A stretch of DNA of 64,000 nucleotides, taken from positions 62,001 to 126,000 of the forward strand of contig JAIUNZ010000006.1 of assembly GCA_020161455.1 (NCBI GenBank), in the 5' to 3' direction. Source of the stretch: Bacteroidota bacterium. Its GTDB lineage: Bacteria > Bacteroidota > Bacteroidia > Flavobacteriales > Flavobacteriaceae. The position numbers and the translations under genes were made by a program. This document shows positions 15,627 to 23,126 of this stretch, piece by piece (the first letter of the stretch is position 1; each line of letters opens with the position of its first letter). The notes under the pieces are model-generated. The model did not search any database. It saw only the letters and a program-made list of their open reading frames with translations, and was not told the origin of the DNA.

Positions 15627-18005
15627 TTACTTTTTTATTATAGTTTTTGATATACTTGTGTTGTCTTCAAAAATAATATTTACAGAATAAAGCCCTTGTG
15701 GTTGATTAGAAATATCAATATTTACATAAGTATCGTTTTTAAATTGACTATCAAAAACAGTTTTTGCACTATTGATTTCTCTAATTATAACTTGCTTTAT
15801 TTTTAGCTCTTTCAAACTAGTTATTGCAAATACTCCTGTATTAGGATTTGGTGAAATAGCAAATAAATTTTCTTTTGCAACTTCTTTTTTATCAGTTTTA
15901 ATAGCACTTTCATTTGATATCCTACTTTGACTTCCTTCATTTAGATATGGGATATCTGGACAAGTATTTTCAATTTTAAGAAGTACTTTACTACCTGATT
16001 TAAAATGAGAATCAGAAGTAACTTTTATAGATTTACTCGCTAAAGCAGTTACATCTGAAGTTGTATCTACGATATAATTAGTTCCTAAAATAATATTATT
16101 TTTGGCTGAGTAAATTTTGGTATATAATTCAGTAAAATTATTCTTTAGTATATCATAAGTTAAACTTCTACAACCAAACTCAACAATAAAAGTTGAAATT
16201 TCAGCAAATGTATGTTCTGTACAATGATCTGCAAACCCCAAAGGCATGTCAAAGTCAGTTAAATTAAGAGGAAAATTTATTCCTATTGAAGTATCATAAT
16301 CTCCTGAAGAAATAATGTTAAAATAATTTTGTGGATCTCTAATCGTGTACCATTGACCATTAGGTATATTGAAACTGTTGAAAGAAACAACTCTACTTGA
16401 TACTAATGTTGGATTATTTAAGGTTATATAAAATTTATTACTATCGTATTCGTTTTGAACTATTTTATTCAAATTTGCAAAGACTGGAGAATTGGATGTA
16501 TTGTATGTTTGTAAACAATATTTACCGAAAGCGGTCACTGATTTAGCTCTAAAAGAATTTGTTAATTGATCCGACTCAGGTGGATATGCAGTTGAAAATT
16601 CTGCTAGTGTTCTTCGAATGCCTAAATTATCTTGATAACATTTTGTATAACTTGGAATAGATCCATCATTATCTCTTGAATACCAGGTGTTTGAATTGAA
16701 GTCCCAATTATTTGTACCGTATAAGTTTGGCTGAGTATATATTTGTATTCTTTTACCTAGATAAAAATTATTTTTTACATTGAGATTAAAGTTACTATTT
16801 AAAAAACTACCAAAAGCTGTACCTTTAAAGAAGTAATTATTATGAATGTTTACATTGTTACTATTACCTATTCTTACACCTGAAATATAACTACTTCTTG
16901 TATTTAAATAAAAAACATTATTCAAGACTTCAATATTTGTAGGATGATTGAAAAAATTACTACTGTATGAATCAATAACTAAATTTGGTTTTGAATCTCC
17001 TCCAAAATTTGCAACATTTACGGGATGGGCTCTTCCTGGATTTCCATTATTTAAAAACACGTTGTCATTTATCTCGTAATTTTGTATATAATTAGATGTT
17101 GGATTTGTTGTTGCTGACCAAACAAGTGCACCACTATCATAATTATTTAAAATAAAATTATTTTTTATTTTTCTTATTAAGCTTTCAGAACTATTCTGTG
17201 TGTATATACCTGGACCTTTGCCAAAAACTCTGAATGTATTAGTACTTGAAGTACAATTTGTGTCATTATATAAAATAAATCCATTGTTTGAAATTATACA
17301 ACCATATATTTCTGAATCTTCGGTATACTTCCATGACCCTATGCCAGATCCAGGAATATTTCTAACAACTAAATTTATGAATTTACATTTATTGTTTGAT
17401 GTATTAGTTGGACTGTGATCTATACCTGTCAAATCAACAAAACCATTAGAAGTATTACAGGTATCTAATATTCTATTAAAATTTCCCATCAATGAAACTT
17501 CAAAATCTTTATAAATAACATAGCCTTTGGTAACCTTTAATACATAATTAGGAATAGCAATTCTACTTTCACTGTAAAAACTTAAATCTTCTAGGTCATT
17601 AATAGTCATAATAAAATCATCATCATCTTCAATTCCATACAATCCACGAGCGGAGGGATTAACGCAAGGATTTATTGGAGAATAAAGTTCAGAACCAACT
17701 AAAGGGTTTATATTTCCATCAATAACTGCCCATTCGCCAGGGTAAGATGAAACAGTAATAAAATTAATAGAACTTCCATTAAGAGAACTTACAAATCTAC
17801 CTAAATAAACACCGCCATGCAGCCAAACAGTATCACCTGGTTTAACAATAGTATTTGGTTGAGAAAGTGCAGTCTGTAAATCCCAAGGGTTTGATTCTGT
17901 ACCATTACCTGTTGGCAAACCAGTAACGGTAACATGCCATTCTTTATATTGTGCAAATGTTATATTTATATAAAAAAACATTAAAATAAATAATAAATGT
18001 TTCAT
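15627..18005 (-). CDS. Right-handed beta-helix protein with T9SS sorting domain
   Basis: A 792-residue secreted protein. The signal peptide is MKHLLFILMFFYINITFAQ. Residues about 25-480 are rich in short Asn-containing turns typical of right-handed parallel beta-helices (pectate lyase/Nos-D-like: NNKCKFINLVVRNIPGSG, IYTQNSSESLIRKIKNNFILNN, VRIGNSNNVNIHNNYFF). The C-terminal 75 residues form a type A T9SS sorting domain starting at FAISPNPNTGVF and ending IIKK. The protein should be exported by the type IX machinery and attached to, or released from, the surface. It is probably co-transcribed with the upstream beta-roll gene (7-bp gap). A polysaccharide substrate is possible but unproven. Confidence 0.82.
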   Translation of the reverse strand: MKHLLFILMFFYINITFAQYKEWHVTVTGLPTGNGTESNPWDLQTALSQPNTIVKPGDTVWLHGGVYLGRFVSSLNGSSINFITVSSYPGEWAVIDGNINPLVGSELYSPINPCVNPSARGLYGIEDDDDFIMTINDLEDLSFYSESRIAIPNYVLKVTKGYVIYKDFEVSLMGNFNRILDTCNTSNGFVDLTGIDHSPTNTSNNKCKFINLVVRNIPGSGIGSWKYTEDSEIYGCIISNNGFILYNDTNCTSSTNTFRVFGKGPGIYTQNSSESLIRKIKNNFILNNYDSGALVWSATTNPTSNYIQNYEINDNVFLNNGNPGRAHPVNVANFGGDSKPNLVIDSYSSNFFNHPTNIEVLNNVFYLNTRSSYISGVRIGNSNNVNIHNNYFFKGTAFGSFLNSNFNLNVKNNFYLGKRIQIYTQPNLYGTNNWDFNSNTWYSRDNDGSIPSYTKCYQDNLGIRRTLAEFSTAYPPESDQLTNSFRAKSVTAFGKYCLQTYNTSNSPVFANLNKIVQNEYDSNKFYITLNNPTLVSSRVVSFNSFNIPNGQWYTIRDPQNYFNIISSGDYDTSIGINFPLNLTDFDMPLGFADHCTEHTFAEISTFIVEFGCRSLTYDILKNNFTELYTKIYSAKNNIILGTNYIVDTTSDVTALASKSIKVTSDSHFKSGSKVLLKIENTCPDIPYLNEGSQSRISNESAIKTDKKEVAKENLFAISPNPNTGVFAITSLKELKIKQVIIREINSAKTVFDSQFKNDTYVNIDISNQPQGLYSVNIIFEDNTSISKTIIKK

Positions 18006-18012
18006 AATACAA

Positions 18013-19143
18013 TTATTTTTTAATGATTAACTCATTTACTAGCTTTTTTAATTCACTAATCTCTTTAGCTTGAGATTTTAATTCATTATCTTGCTTTTCA
18101 TTCACTTTATTTTGTTCAATAATATAAAGTGTAAGCTCTTCTATTTTTTCTTGTTGAATTTTAGCCATTTCACCAAGTTCAATTCCTTCTTCTTTTACTT
18201 GTGCCGCAGATGGTACATTTGGTAAATGACCATTTTCTTTAATAAACTGTTCCACTTCATTTAAAGATTTTAGATTATAATCTTTGTTAAAGACATAATC
18301 TGCCCAAGTATTTGCTAAACTAATACGAACTTCTTCTGTTAAGATGCCGCCTTTTACAAAAAGTTGGTAGTTGGAAACATTAACTCCACTAGCTGTTGTT
18401 GGGTAGTTGCCAAAGCCAGTTGTTGAATTACCACCAATACCTACTTTGCCATTGAATTTTAATTGGTCTGCCGCAAAGTCTCCCCAGATTAATGGTGTTT
18501 CAGAATAATTTATATTTCCATTAATATATAGTTGATTATTTATTGTTTCAAAATTTCCTGGCCCTGTTTTGTTTCCAATTAAAATATTGTTTGATCCTAA
18601 TGTTTCCATACCAGCTTCAAATCCAATAAATACATTATTATTACCTTCATAATTATCATACCCACTACTCGCACCAATATAAGTATTTGAATTTCCTGTA
18701 GCGTTGCTAATACCAGCATAACTACCGGAAAATAAATTATGACTACCCGTAGAATTTGATAAACCAGCATTTTGTCCAATGTAAGTATTGAAGTTACCTG
18801 TATTTTGAATTGATGAACTAATTCCTTTGCCTGCATTTTGCCCAATATATGTATTAAAACCTGTTCCTGAAGAAAACTGTCCAGCACTAATACCGACTGA
18901 AACACTATTTGGCATTGCAATAGAGTTTAGCCCAAATGATGTTTTAGTGGTTGAAATCAAACCTGCTGGAATATTATTTCGCTTAAAAACGACATCAAAG
19001 TTACTGGTTGCTCCTGAGCCAAGATAAGATGTGGCAGTAGTAGTATTTGTGCTATTTGCAACAGTTGCTTGTGCAAAAGAACTAGAATTGTTTCCAATAA
19101 ATAAGAAACCTAAAATCAAATAAAAAAAATGTGTTGTTTTCAT
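18013..19143 (-). CDS. Surface protein with left-handed beta-roll repeats
   Basis: A 376-residue protein with a signal peptide (cleavage after SSSFA near residue 25). Residues about 80-200 contain repeated NTYIGxxAG-type units (NTYIGQNAG, NTYIGASSG, NVFIGFEAG) as in YadA/adhesin heads. The C-terminal third has the segment ADYVFNKDYNLKSLNEVEQF and NGHLPNVPSAAQVKEEGIEL, seen in Flavobacteriaceae surface proteins, and ends in a coiled coil (about residues 315-376). Unlike the larger paralogue near 57 kb it has no S74 chaperone domain and no T9SS domain. Trimeric adhesin-like assembly is likely. It is the first gene of a two-gene unit. Confidence 0.7.
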   Translation of the reverse strand: MKTTHFFYLILGFLFIGNNSSSFAQATVANSTNTTTATSYLGSGATSNFDVVFKRNNIPAGLISTTKTSFGLNSIAMPNSVSVGISAGQFSSGTGFNTYIGQNAGKGISSSIQNTGNFNTYIGQNAGLSNSTGSHNLFSGSYAGISNATGNSNTYIGASSGYDNYEGNNNVFIGFEAGMETLGSNNILIGNKTGPGNFETINNQLYINGNINYSETPLIWGDFAADQLKFNGKVGIGGNSTTGFGNYPTTASGVNVSNYQLFVKGGILTEEVRISLANTWADYVFNKDYNLKSLNEVEQFIKENGHLPNVPSAAQVKEEGIELGEMAKIQQEKIEELTLYIIEQNKVNEKQDNELKSQAKEISELKKLVNELIIKK

Positions 19144-19324
19144 AAATAGTTTGTTTTAAATTGTTTAAAGTAAATTTACGGTTTTTTAAGTCAGAAAAAA
19201 CGTTGTTAATAAATTTAGTAAACAGTTTTAAAATTAGATAAAAAAGCATCATAGTAAGGATGTTCTTAGAGAATACTGCGTGTTTAATTATTAACTATTT
19301 TAGTTTCGTAGCGTTTTTTTTAAC

Positions 19325-19355
19325 AAAAAAAGCTCCAACTTTCGTTAGAGCTTTT
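19325..19355 (-). terminator. Terminator of the LamG-like T9SS gene
   Basis: Stem AAAAGCTC-C-AAC / GTT-A-GAGCTTTT with one C-A mismatch; the minus-strand loop is GAAA. It is preceded by an A run that becomes a U tract on the minus strand. Confidence 0.8.
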
Positions 19356-19376
19356 GAGAATTTATTATTTTGAAAA

Positions 19377-21257
19377 TTATCTGATGATTAATTTTCTTGA
19401 AGTTGTATTTCCCTCTTCTGTGATTTTTACAATGTAAACACCAGCATTTAAAGAAGCTACGTTGATTTCTGAATTAGAAGTAGTTGTGTTTAACACATTT
19501 TTACCTAATAAGTCATAGATAGCAACTGTTCTTTCAGCATTTGCAGCAGTTTCTATGAATAATCTACCGTTAGGTACTGGGTTTGGATATACTTTTAAAC
19601 CAGCAATTGCGTTTTGAGAAACAGAAAGTAAAACACTAGTTGTAGTTGCTACTCTTAATTCGTCCATTACAATTGTAGGTGTAGTTGCTGTACTTTCTTG
19701 TCTTATCAAGAATCCACCAAATGTTGTTGGAGCAGTTGTAGGTGTAACGGTTAATGTTGCAGGACTTGCATCAGTAAAAGTGCCTAAACTTGGATTAATC
19801 CATGCTTTGTATGTGTTAGAAGTGAAGTCATAACCCATTACTACAAAAACAATATCACCAACGTTTCTCATAGTTGCATCATAGTTAGTTGTACTAGAAG
19901 CAGTATCAAAACCTAATTGGTATTGAGTTCCAACTCTGTTTAGAAATATTCTAGCGTTATAACCACCAGTTGTTCCGTCAGATAAACCTGCAAAATATGT
20001 TACAGAAGGATCTCCAGTGTTTGCCATATCTGTAACATTCATTATGAATGATGCATAAATAGTTCCCGATGTTGTTGCTGTAAAAGGAGTAAATGATTCT
20101 GCTCCAGCACCAGAAAAAGTGATTGAATTTCCTGTAGAAGTAAATCCAGCATAATTTAAATTTCCAGCAGCAATTGTAACATTGTCACCTGAGTTAGCGC
20201 TTGTCCATTTTTGAGTGTCATTTAAAGAGCTTCCATCTGCATAAGGAAATGATTCTGCATAAGGTAATGTGTTTATTGGTTTACATTGAGGTGCAGTTAC
20301 TAATTTAGTAAGTGAGCATCCACCAGTTACAGTTAATGTTACATCAACACCTTCAGTAATACCTGAAATGATAATGTCTCCTTCAGTTGATGTTGAAGGA
20401 TTAGCTCCAGAAATTGTTCCGTGATTAGTAGATAAAGTATAAGTACCAGTACCTCCACCAGTAAATGGAATATTTACACTGTAGTTGTCAATGTTTAATG
20501 TAGTTGTTGTACAAGTAGTTGCAGCAGTTCCTAAAACTAAATCACATGGAGTTGCTCCAAACCAAGTTGTGTAAACTTTAATTTCGTCAATAGTCATGTT
20601 TTGTACTGGTGTTGTTAAATTTGCATATTGACGTAAATAAACTCCAGCAATTGCGGACTGACCTGAACCAGTTGCTGTATGTTCTGGTGTGCCAGCAGAT
20701 ACTTCTGTAGCAGGAATTCCAGTTGATCTAACCCACATGCTAGAAGATCCATTACTTGAAACATTATATTTAACAATAATTAAATAAGTAGTATCTAGGT
20801 CGTAATCAGTTGGAGTTGATGAATATGAAGCAGTGCTTGTGTTTGAAAGCCCAAAATTAATTTTACCAGCAGTTGCTGATGCTTTTACATAAACACGAGC
20901 TGCATAACTTGTGTTTTTACCTAAGTGAATAAAGTAACCTGCCTCAACAGCAGTTACTTTTACTAAAAAAGATAAATATAAATCACCAGAAGTGACCTCA
21001 GTTGCAAACGGTTTGTTTACATCTTCTCCTGTGTTGTCTAATACAGCCGCATTTCCTGCAACCGTATTATATCCAGTATAGACAAGTCCATTAGATGCAC
21101 CCACTTCAACTGGGTTGGTTCCAGTTCCACTATGAGCTGTCCAACCATTATCAGTCAATAAAGCATTGTCAGCATAGTTAAAGTTGTCTGATAAAATTTG
21201 CCCAAAAGACCAACTTGATACAAACACAATAAAAAATAAAGAGTAAAGTTTTTTCAT
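19377..21257 (-). CDS. Duplicated LamG-like T9SS-secreted protein
   Basis: A 626-residue secreted protein with a signal peptide (ending SWSFGQ). It contains two similar beta-sandwich domains of the LamG/concanavalin type, roughly residues 20-235 (SDNFNYADNALLTDNGW ... QNMTIDEIKVY) and 330-545 (YAESFPYADGSSLNDTQKW ... PTIVMDELRVA). Both end in the MTIDEIKVY/VMDELRVA strand, which points to an internal duplication. A short Cys-containing Ig-like linker sits between them. The C-terminal 70 residues are a type A T9SS domain (LKVYPNPVPNGRLFI ... KLIIR). Carbohydrate binding is plausible for such domains. It has its own terminator. Confidence 0.82.
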   Translation of the reverse strand: MKKLYSLFFIVFVSSWSFGQILSDNFNYADNALLTDNGWTAHSGTGTNPVEVGASNGLVYTGYNTVAGNAAVLDNTGEDVNKPFATEVTSGDLYLSFLVKVTAVEAGYFIHLGKNTSYAARVYVKASATAGKINFGLSNTSTASYSSTPTDYDLDTTYLIIVKYNVSSNGSSSMWVRSTGIPATEVSAGTPEHTATGSGQSAIAGVYLRQYANLTTPVQNMTIDEIKVYTTWFGATPCDLVLGTAATTCTTTTLNIDNYSVNIPFTGGGTGTYTLSTNHGTISGANPSTSTEGDIIISGITEGVDVTLTVTGGCSLTKLVTAPQCKPINTLPYAESFPYADGSSLNDTQKWTSANSGDNVTIAAGNLNYAGFTSTGNSITFSGAGAESFTPFTATTSGTIYASFIMNVTDMANTGDPSVTYFAGLSDGTTGGYNARIFLNRVGTQYQLGFDTASSTTNYDATMRNVGDIVFVVMGYDFTSNTYKAWINPSLGTFTDASPATLTVTPTTAPTTFGGFLIRQESTATTPTIVMDELRVATTTSVLLSVSQNAIAGLKVYPNPVPNGRLFIETAANAERTVAIYDLLGKNVLNTTTSNSEINVASLNAGVYIVKITEEGNTTSRKLIIR

Positions 21258-21360
21258 TTTTTTTAAATTTAATTAGACTACAAATATAAAAACAAAATCC
21301 TTTCTCTGAAAGGAAAAAGGATTAAATATCGTTAAGAAACTGTTATTTTTAAAAAAACAA

Positions 21361-21675
21361 CTATCTGATTATTAATTTTCTAGTAGCAGTAGCATCTCCT
21401 TCGCTAATTTTGATAATATAAACGCCAGGAGGAATGGTGCTAATGTTTAGTTCTTTTGAAGTTAAAGTAGTTTGCAATACTTTTTTGCCCAATACATCAA
21501 AAATAAGAATTTCTTTTTCTAAAGTCGTTTTTGAGGTGATGTAGATTTTACCATTACTAACAGGATTAGGGTAAAAACCTAAAACATCGTTTTGTTGAGT
21601 TTTACTTTCTTGGGCAAAGCCAAAAAAAGAAAACAAACAAATGAAAAGAGTAATATAAAAGTATTTTTTTGTCAT
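21361..21675 (-). CDS. Minimal protein: signal peptide plus T9SS sorting domain
   Basis: A 104-residue protein consisting only of a signal peptide (MTKKYFYITLFICLFSFFGFAQ), a linker of about ten residues and a complete type A T9SS domain (FYPNPVSNGKIYI ... GVYIIKISEGDATATRKLIIR). That domain is very similar to the C-terminus of the neighbouring LamG-like protein, so it may be a duplicated tail. I chose the internal Met, eight codons into the longer reading frame, because it gives a normal signal peptide. It carries no passenger, so its role is unclear: it may be a real small surface protein or a leftover of a deleted gene. Confidence 0.75.
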   Translation of the reverse strand: MTKKYFYITLFICLFSFFGFAQESKTQQNDVLGFYPNPVSNGKIYITSKTTLEKEILIFDVLGKKVLQTTLTSKELNISTIPPGVYIIKISEGDATATRKLIIR

Positions 21676-21728
21676 TGCACTACTTAGATTATACAAATGT
21701 ATAAAATTTATTTCAAATATAATGCCAA

Positions 21729-21762
21729 AAAAATCCTGAATAAAAATTTATTCAGGATTTTT
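21729..21762 (-). terminator. Terminator of the beta-helix lipoprotein gene
   Basis: A 14-bp or longer perfect stem (AAATCCTGAATAAA with its complement TTTATTCAGGATTT) around a two-to-six base A/T loop, with A and T runs on its flanks, about 20 bp after the lipoprotein stop. Confidence 0.8.
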
Positions 21763-21781
21763 ATATGTTTGCTTTTTTTTA

Positions 21782-22966
21782 TTAGAATCCAACCGACCAA
21801 CCAGCTGCCCAAGATGGAGCTCCAACACCGTTTCCAGCTCCAGTAGCAGAACCTTCTGTGAATATTGCACTTACATCAGCAGTAGCACCAGCCGTATCTT
21901 TTCCTTTTGATTTTGAAGGAACATCAGCAACGAAATTAACATTAGTTGCTTTTAAAGTTCCTGCTGCAACCGCAGCAATACATTCATCATGCTCCACATT
22001 AAATCCTGTTTTCCAATTACTTAACACTATGTTTGTAAACATCCCTTTAGTACCTCTTCTTAATTTTAATCCATCATTTTCTAAATAAGTTGTTCCATCC
22101 GCAGTACTACCAGGCCCTATTAATGTCATGTTTGTAATGGTTGGGTTAGCAATTGGAGTGTTTAGAAAACCTAATTCAAAATTATCTGCTTCTATTCCTC
22201 TATTTCCTTTACCGAAATCTAATTTCCCATACCAATTAGTATTTGTTCCACTCCATCCTTCTGTCCAGTCAAATTGATCGTCTTCATTTCCAATAGAAAT
22301 TAATCCTGTAGTATTTACTGTTCCACCAAAGAATTCAAAACCATCATCGGAACCATGAAATGCTTCTACGTATTCAACAACAGTTCCTGAACCTACGCCA
22401 AAAAGAGACAATCCATTAAATTCTTTTTCAGTATTAAAAGCTGCACCAGCATATTCTATTCTTAAATAACGGATAGAACCTGAACTATCGCTTGAAAGTG
22501 TCCCCCCATAAGTTAAATCGGCAACTTCCGATTGAGCAGAACTTGCTCCACCAGTAACACGATTAATAGGTGCTTTCCCGCAAATAACTAATCCGCCCCA
22601 ATCTCCTGCACTTTTAGTAGCTAATCCACTTGTCATAATAACAGGATTTGAAGCTGTTCCGGCAACAAATAATTTTCCGCCTTGAGCAACGGCAATATAA
22701 GCAGCGGTTCCGCCAACTCCTTCAATTACAGTTCCTGCTGGTATCGTTAAAGAAGCACCGTCGTTAATTTGTAATTTACCCGTTAATTTGTAAATTAAGG
22801 TTGGATTTAATGTAATGGTTTCTCCCGAAATTGTTCCTTTAAAATTATTCGGATCAGCCACAAATCCATTTGAATCATTTGAATTGTCCGAACTTAATGA
22901 ACAGCCAGTCAATAAGGTTGCGGTTATTGCAATGATACTTGCAACTTTAAGAATTGAATTTTTCAT
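21782..22966 (-). CDS. Beta-helix lipoprotein of the TonB-receptor cluster
   Basis: A 394-residue lipoprotein. The signal peptide ends in the lipobox LLTGC (Cys22). The mature part begins with a Ser/Asn/Asp linker, followed by LNPTLIYKLTGKLQINDGASLTIPAGTVIEG and GKLFVAGTASNPVIMTSG, typical of right-handed beta-helix strands. Tryptophan/glycine turns follow (GDWGGLVICGKAP, HGSDDGFEFFGGTVN, NEDDQFDWTEGWSG). Homologues in Flavobacteria are usually hypothetical or oddly labelled as multidrug transporters, and lie beside TonB-dependent receptors. It may help the receptor bind a ligand at the surface. Its own promoter region is the 160-bp gap before it. Function unproven. Confidence 0.72.
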   Translation of the reverse strand: MKNSILKVASIIAITATLLTGCSLSSDNSNDSNGFVADPNNFKGTISGETITLNPTLIYKLTGKLQINDGASLTIPAGTVIEGVGGTAAYIAVAQGGKLFVAGTASNPVIMTSGLATKSAGDWGGLVICGKAPINRVTGGASSAQSEVADLTYGGTLSSDSSGSIRYLRIEYAGAAFNTEKEFNGLSLFGVGSGTVVEYVEAFHGSDDGFEFFGGTVNTTGLISIGNEDDQFDWTEGWSGTNTNWYGKLDFGKGNRGIEADNFELGFLNTPIANPTITNMTLIGPGSTADGTTYLENDGLKLRRGTKGMFTNIVLSNWKTGFNVEHDECIAAVAAGTLKATNVNFVADVPSKSKGKDTAGATADVSAIFTEGSATGAGNGVGAPSWAAGWSVGF

Positions 22967-23126
22967 AAATAAATAATTTGTTATTTTGTTTTACAAATAT
23001 TGAAATTGAAATCCAAAAGGATGTTAACTTGGGATTATAGTTGTTTTAATAAAAAATCAATTTAAGTTTAACTTAACACTTCATTTTTACCTTAAATTAA
23101 CATACCTTTTTCATAATGAAGTATTG

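Noticed and set aside
18013-19143. Prophage tail fibre
   Set aside because: The protein has beta-roll repeats but no other phage genes are nearby; the same kind of repeats occurs in bacterial adhesins, so a surface protein is simpler.
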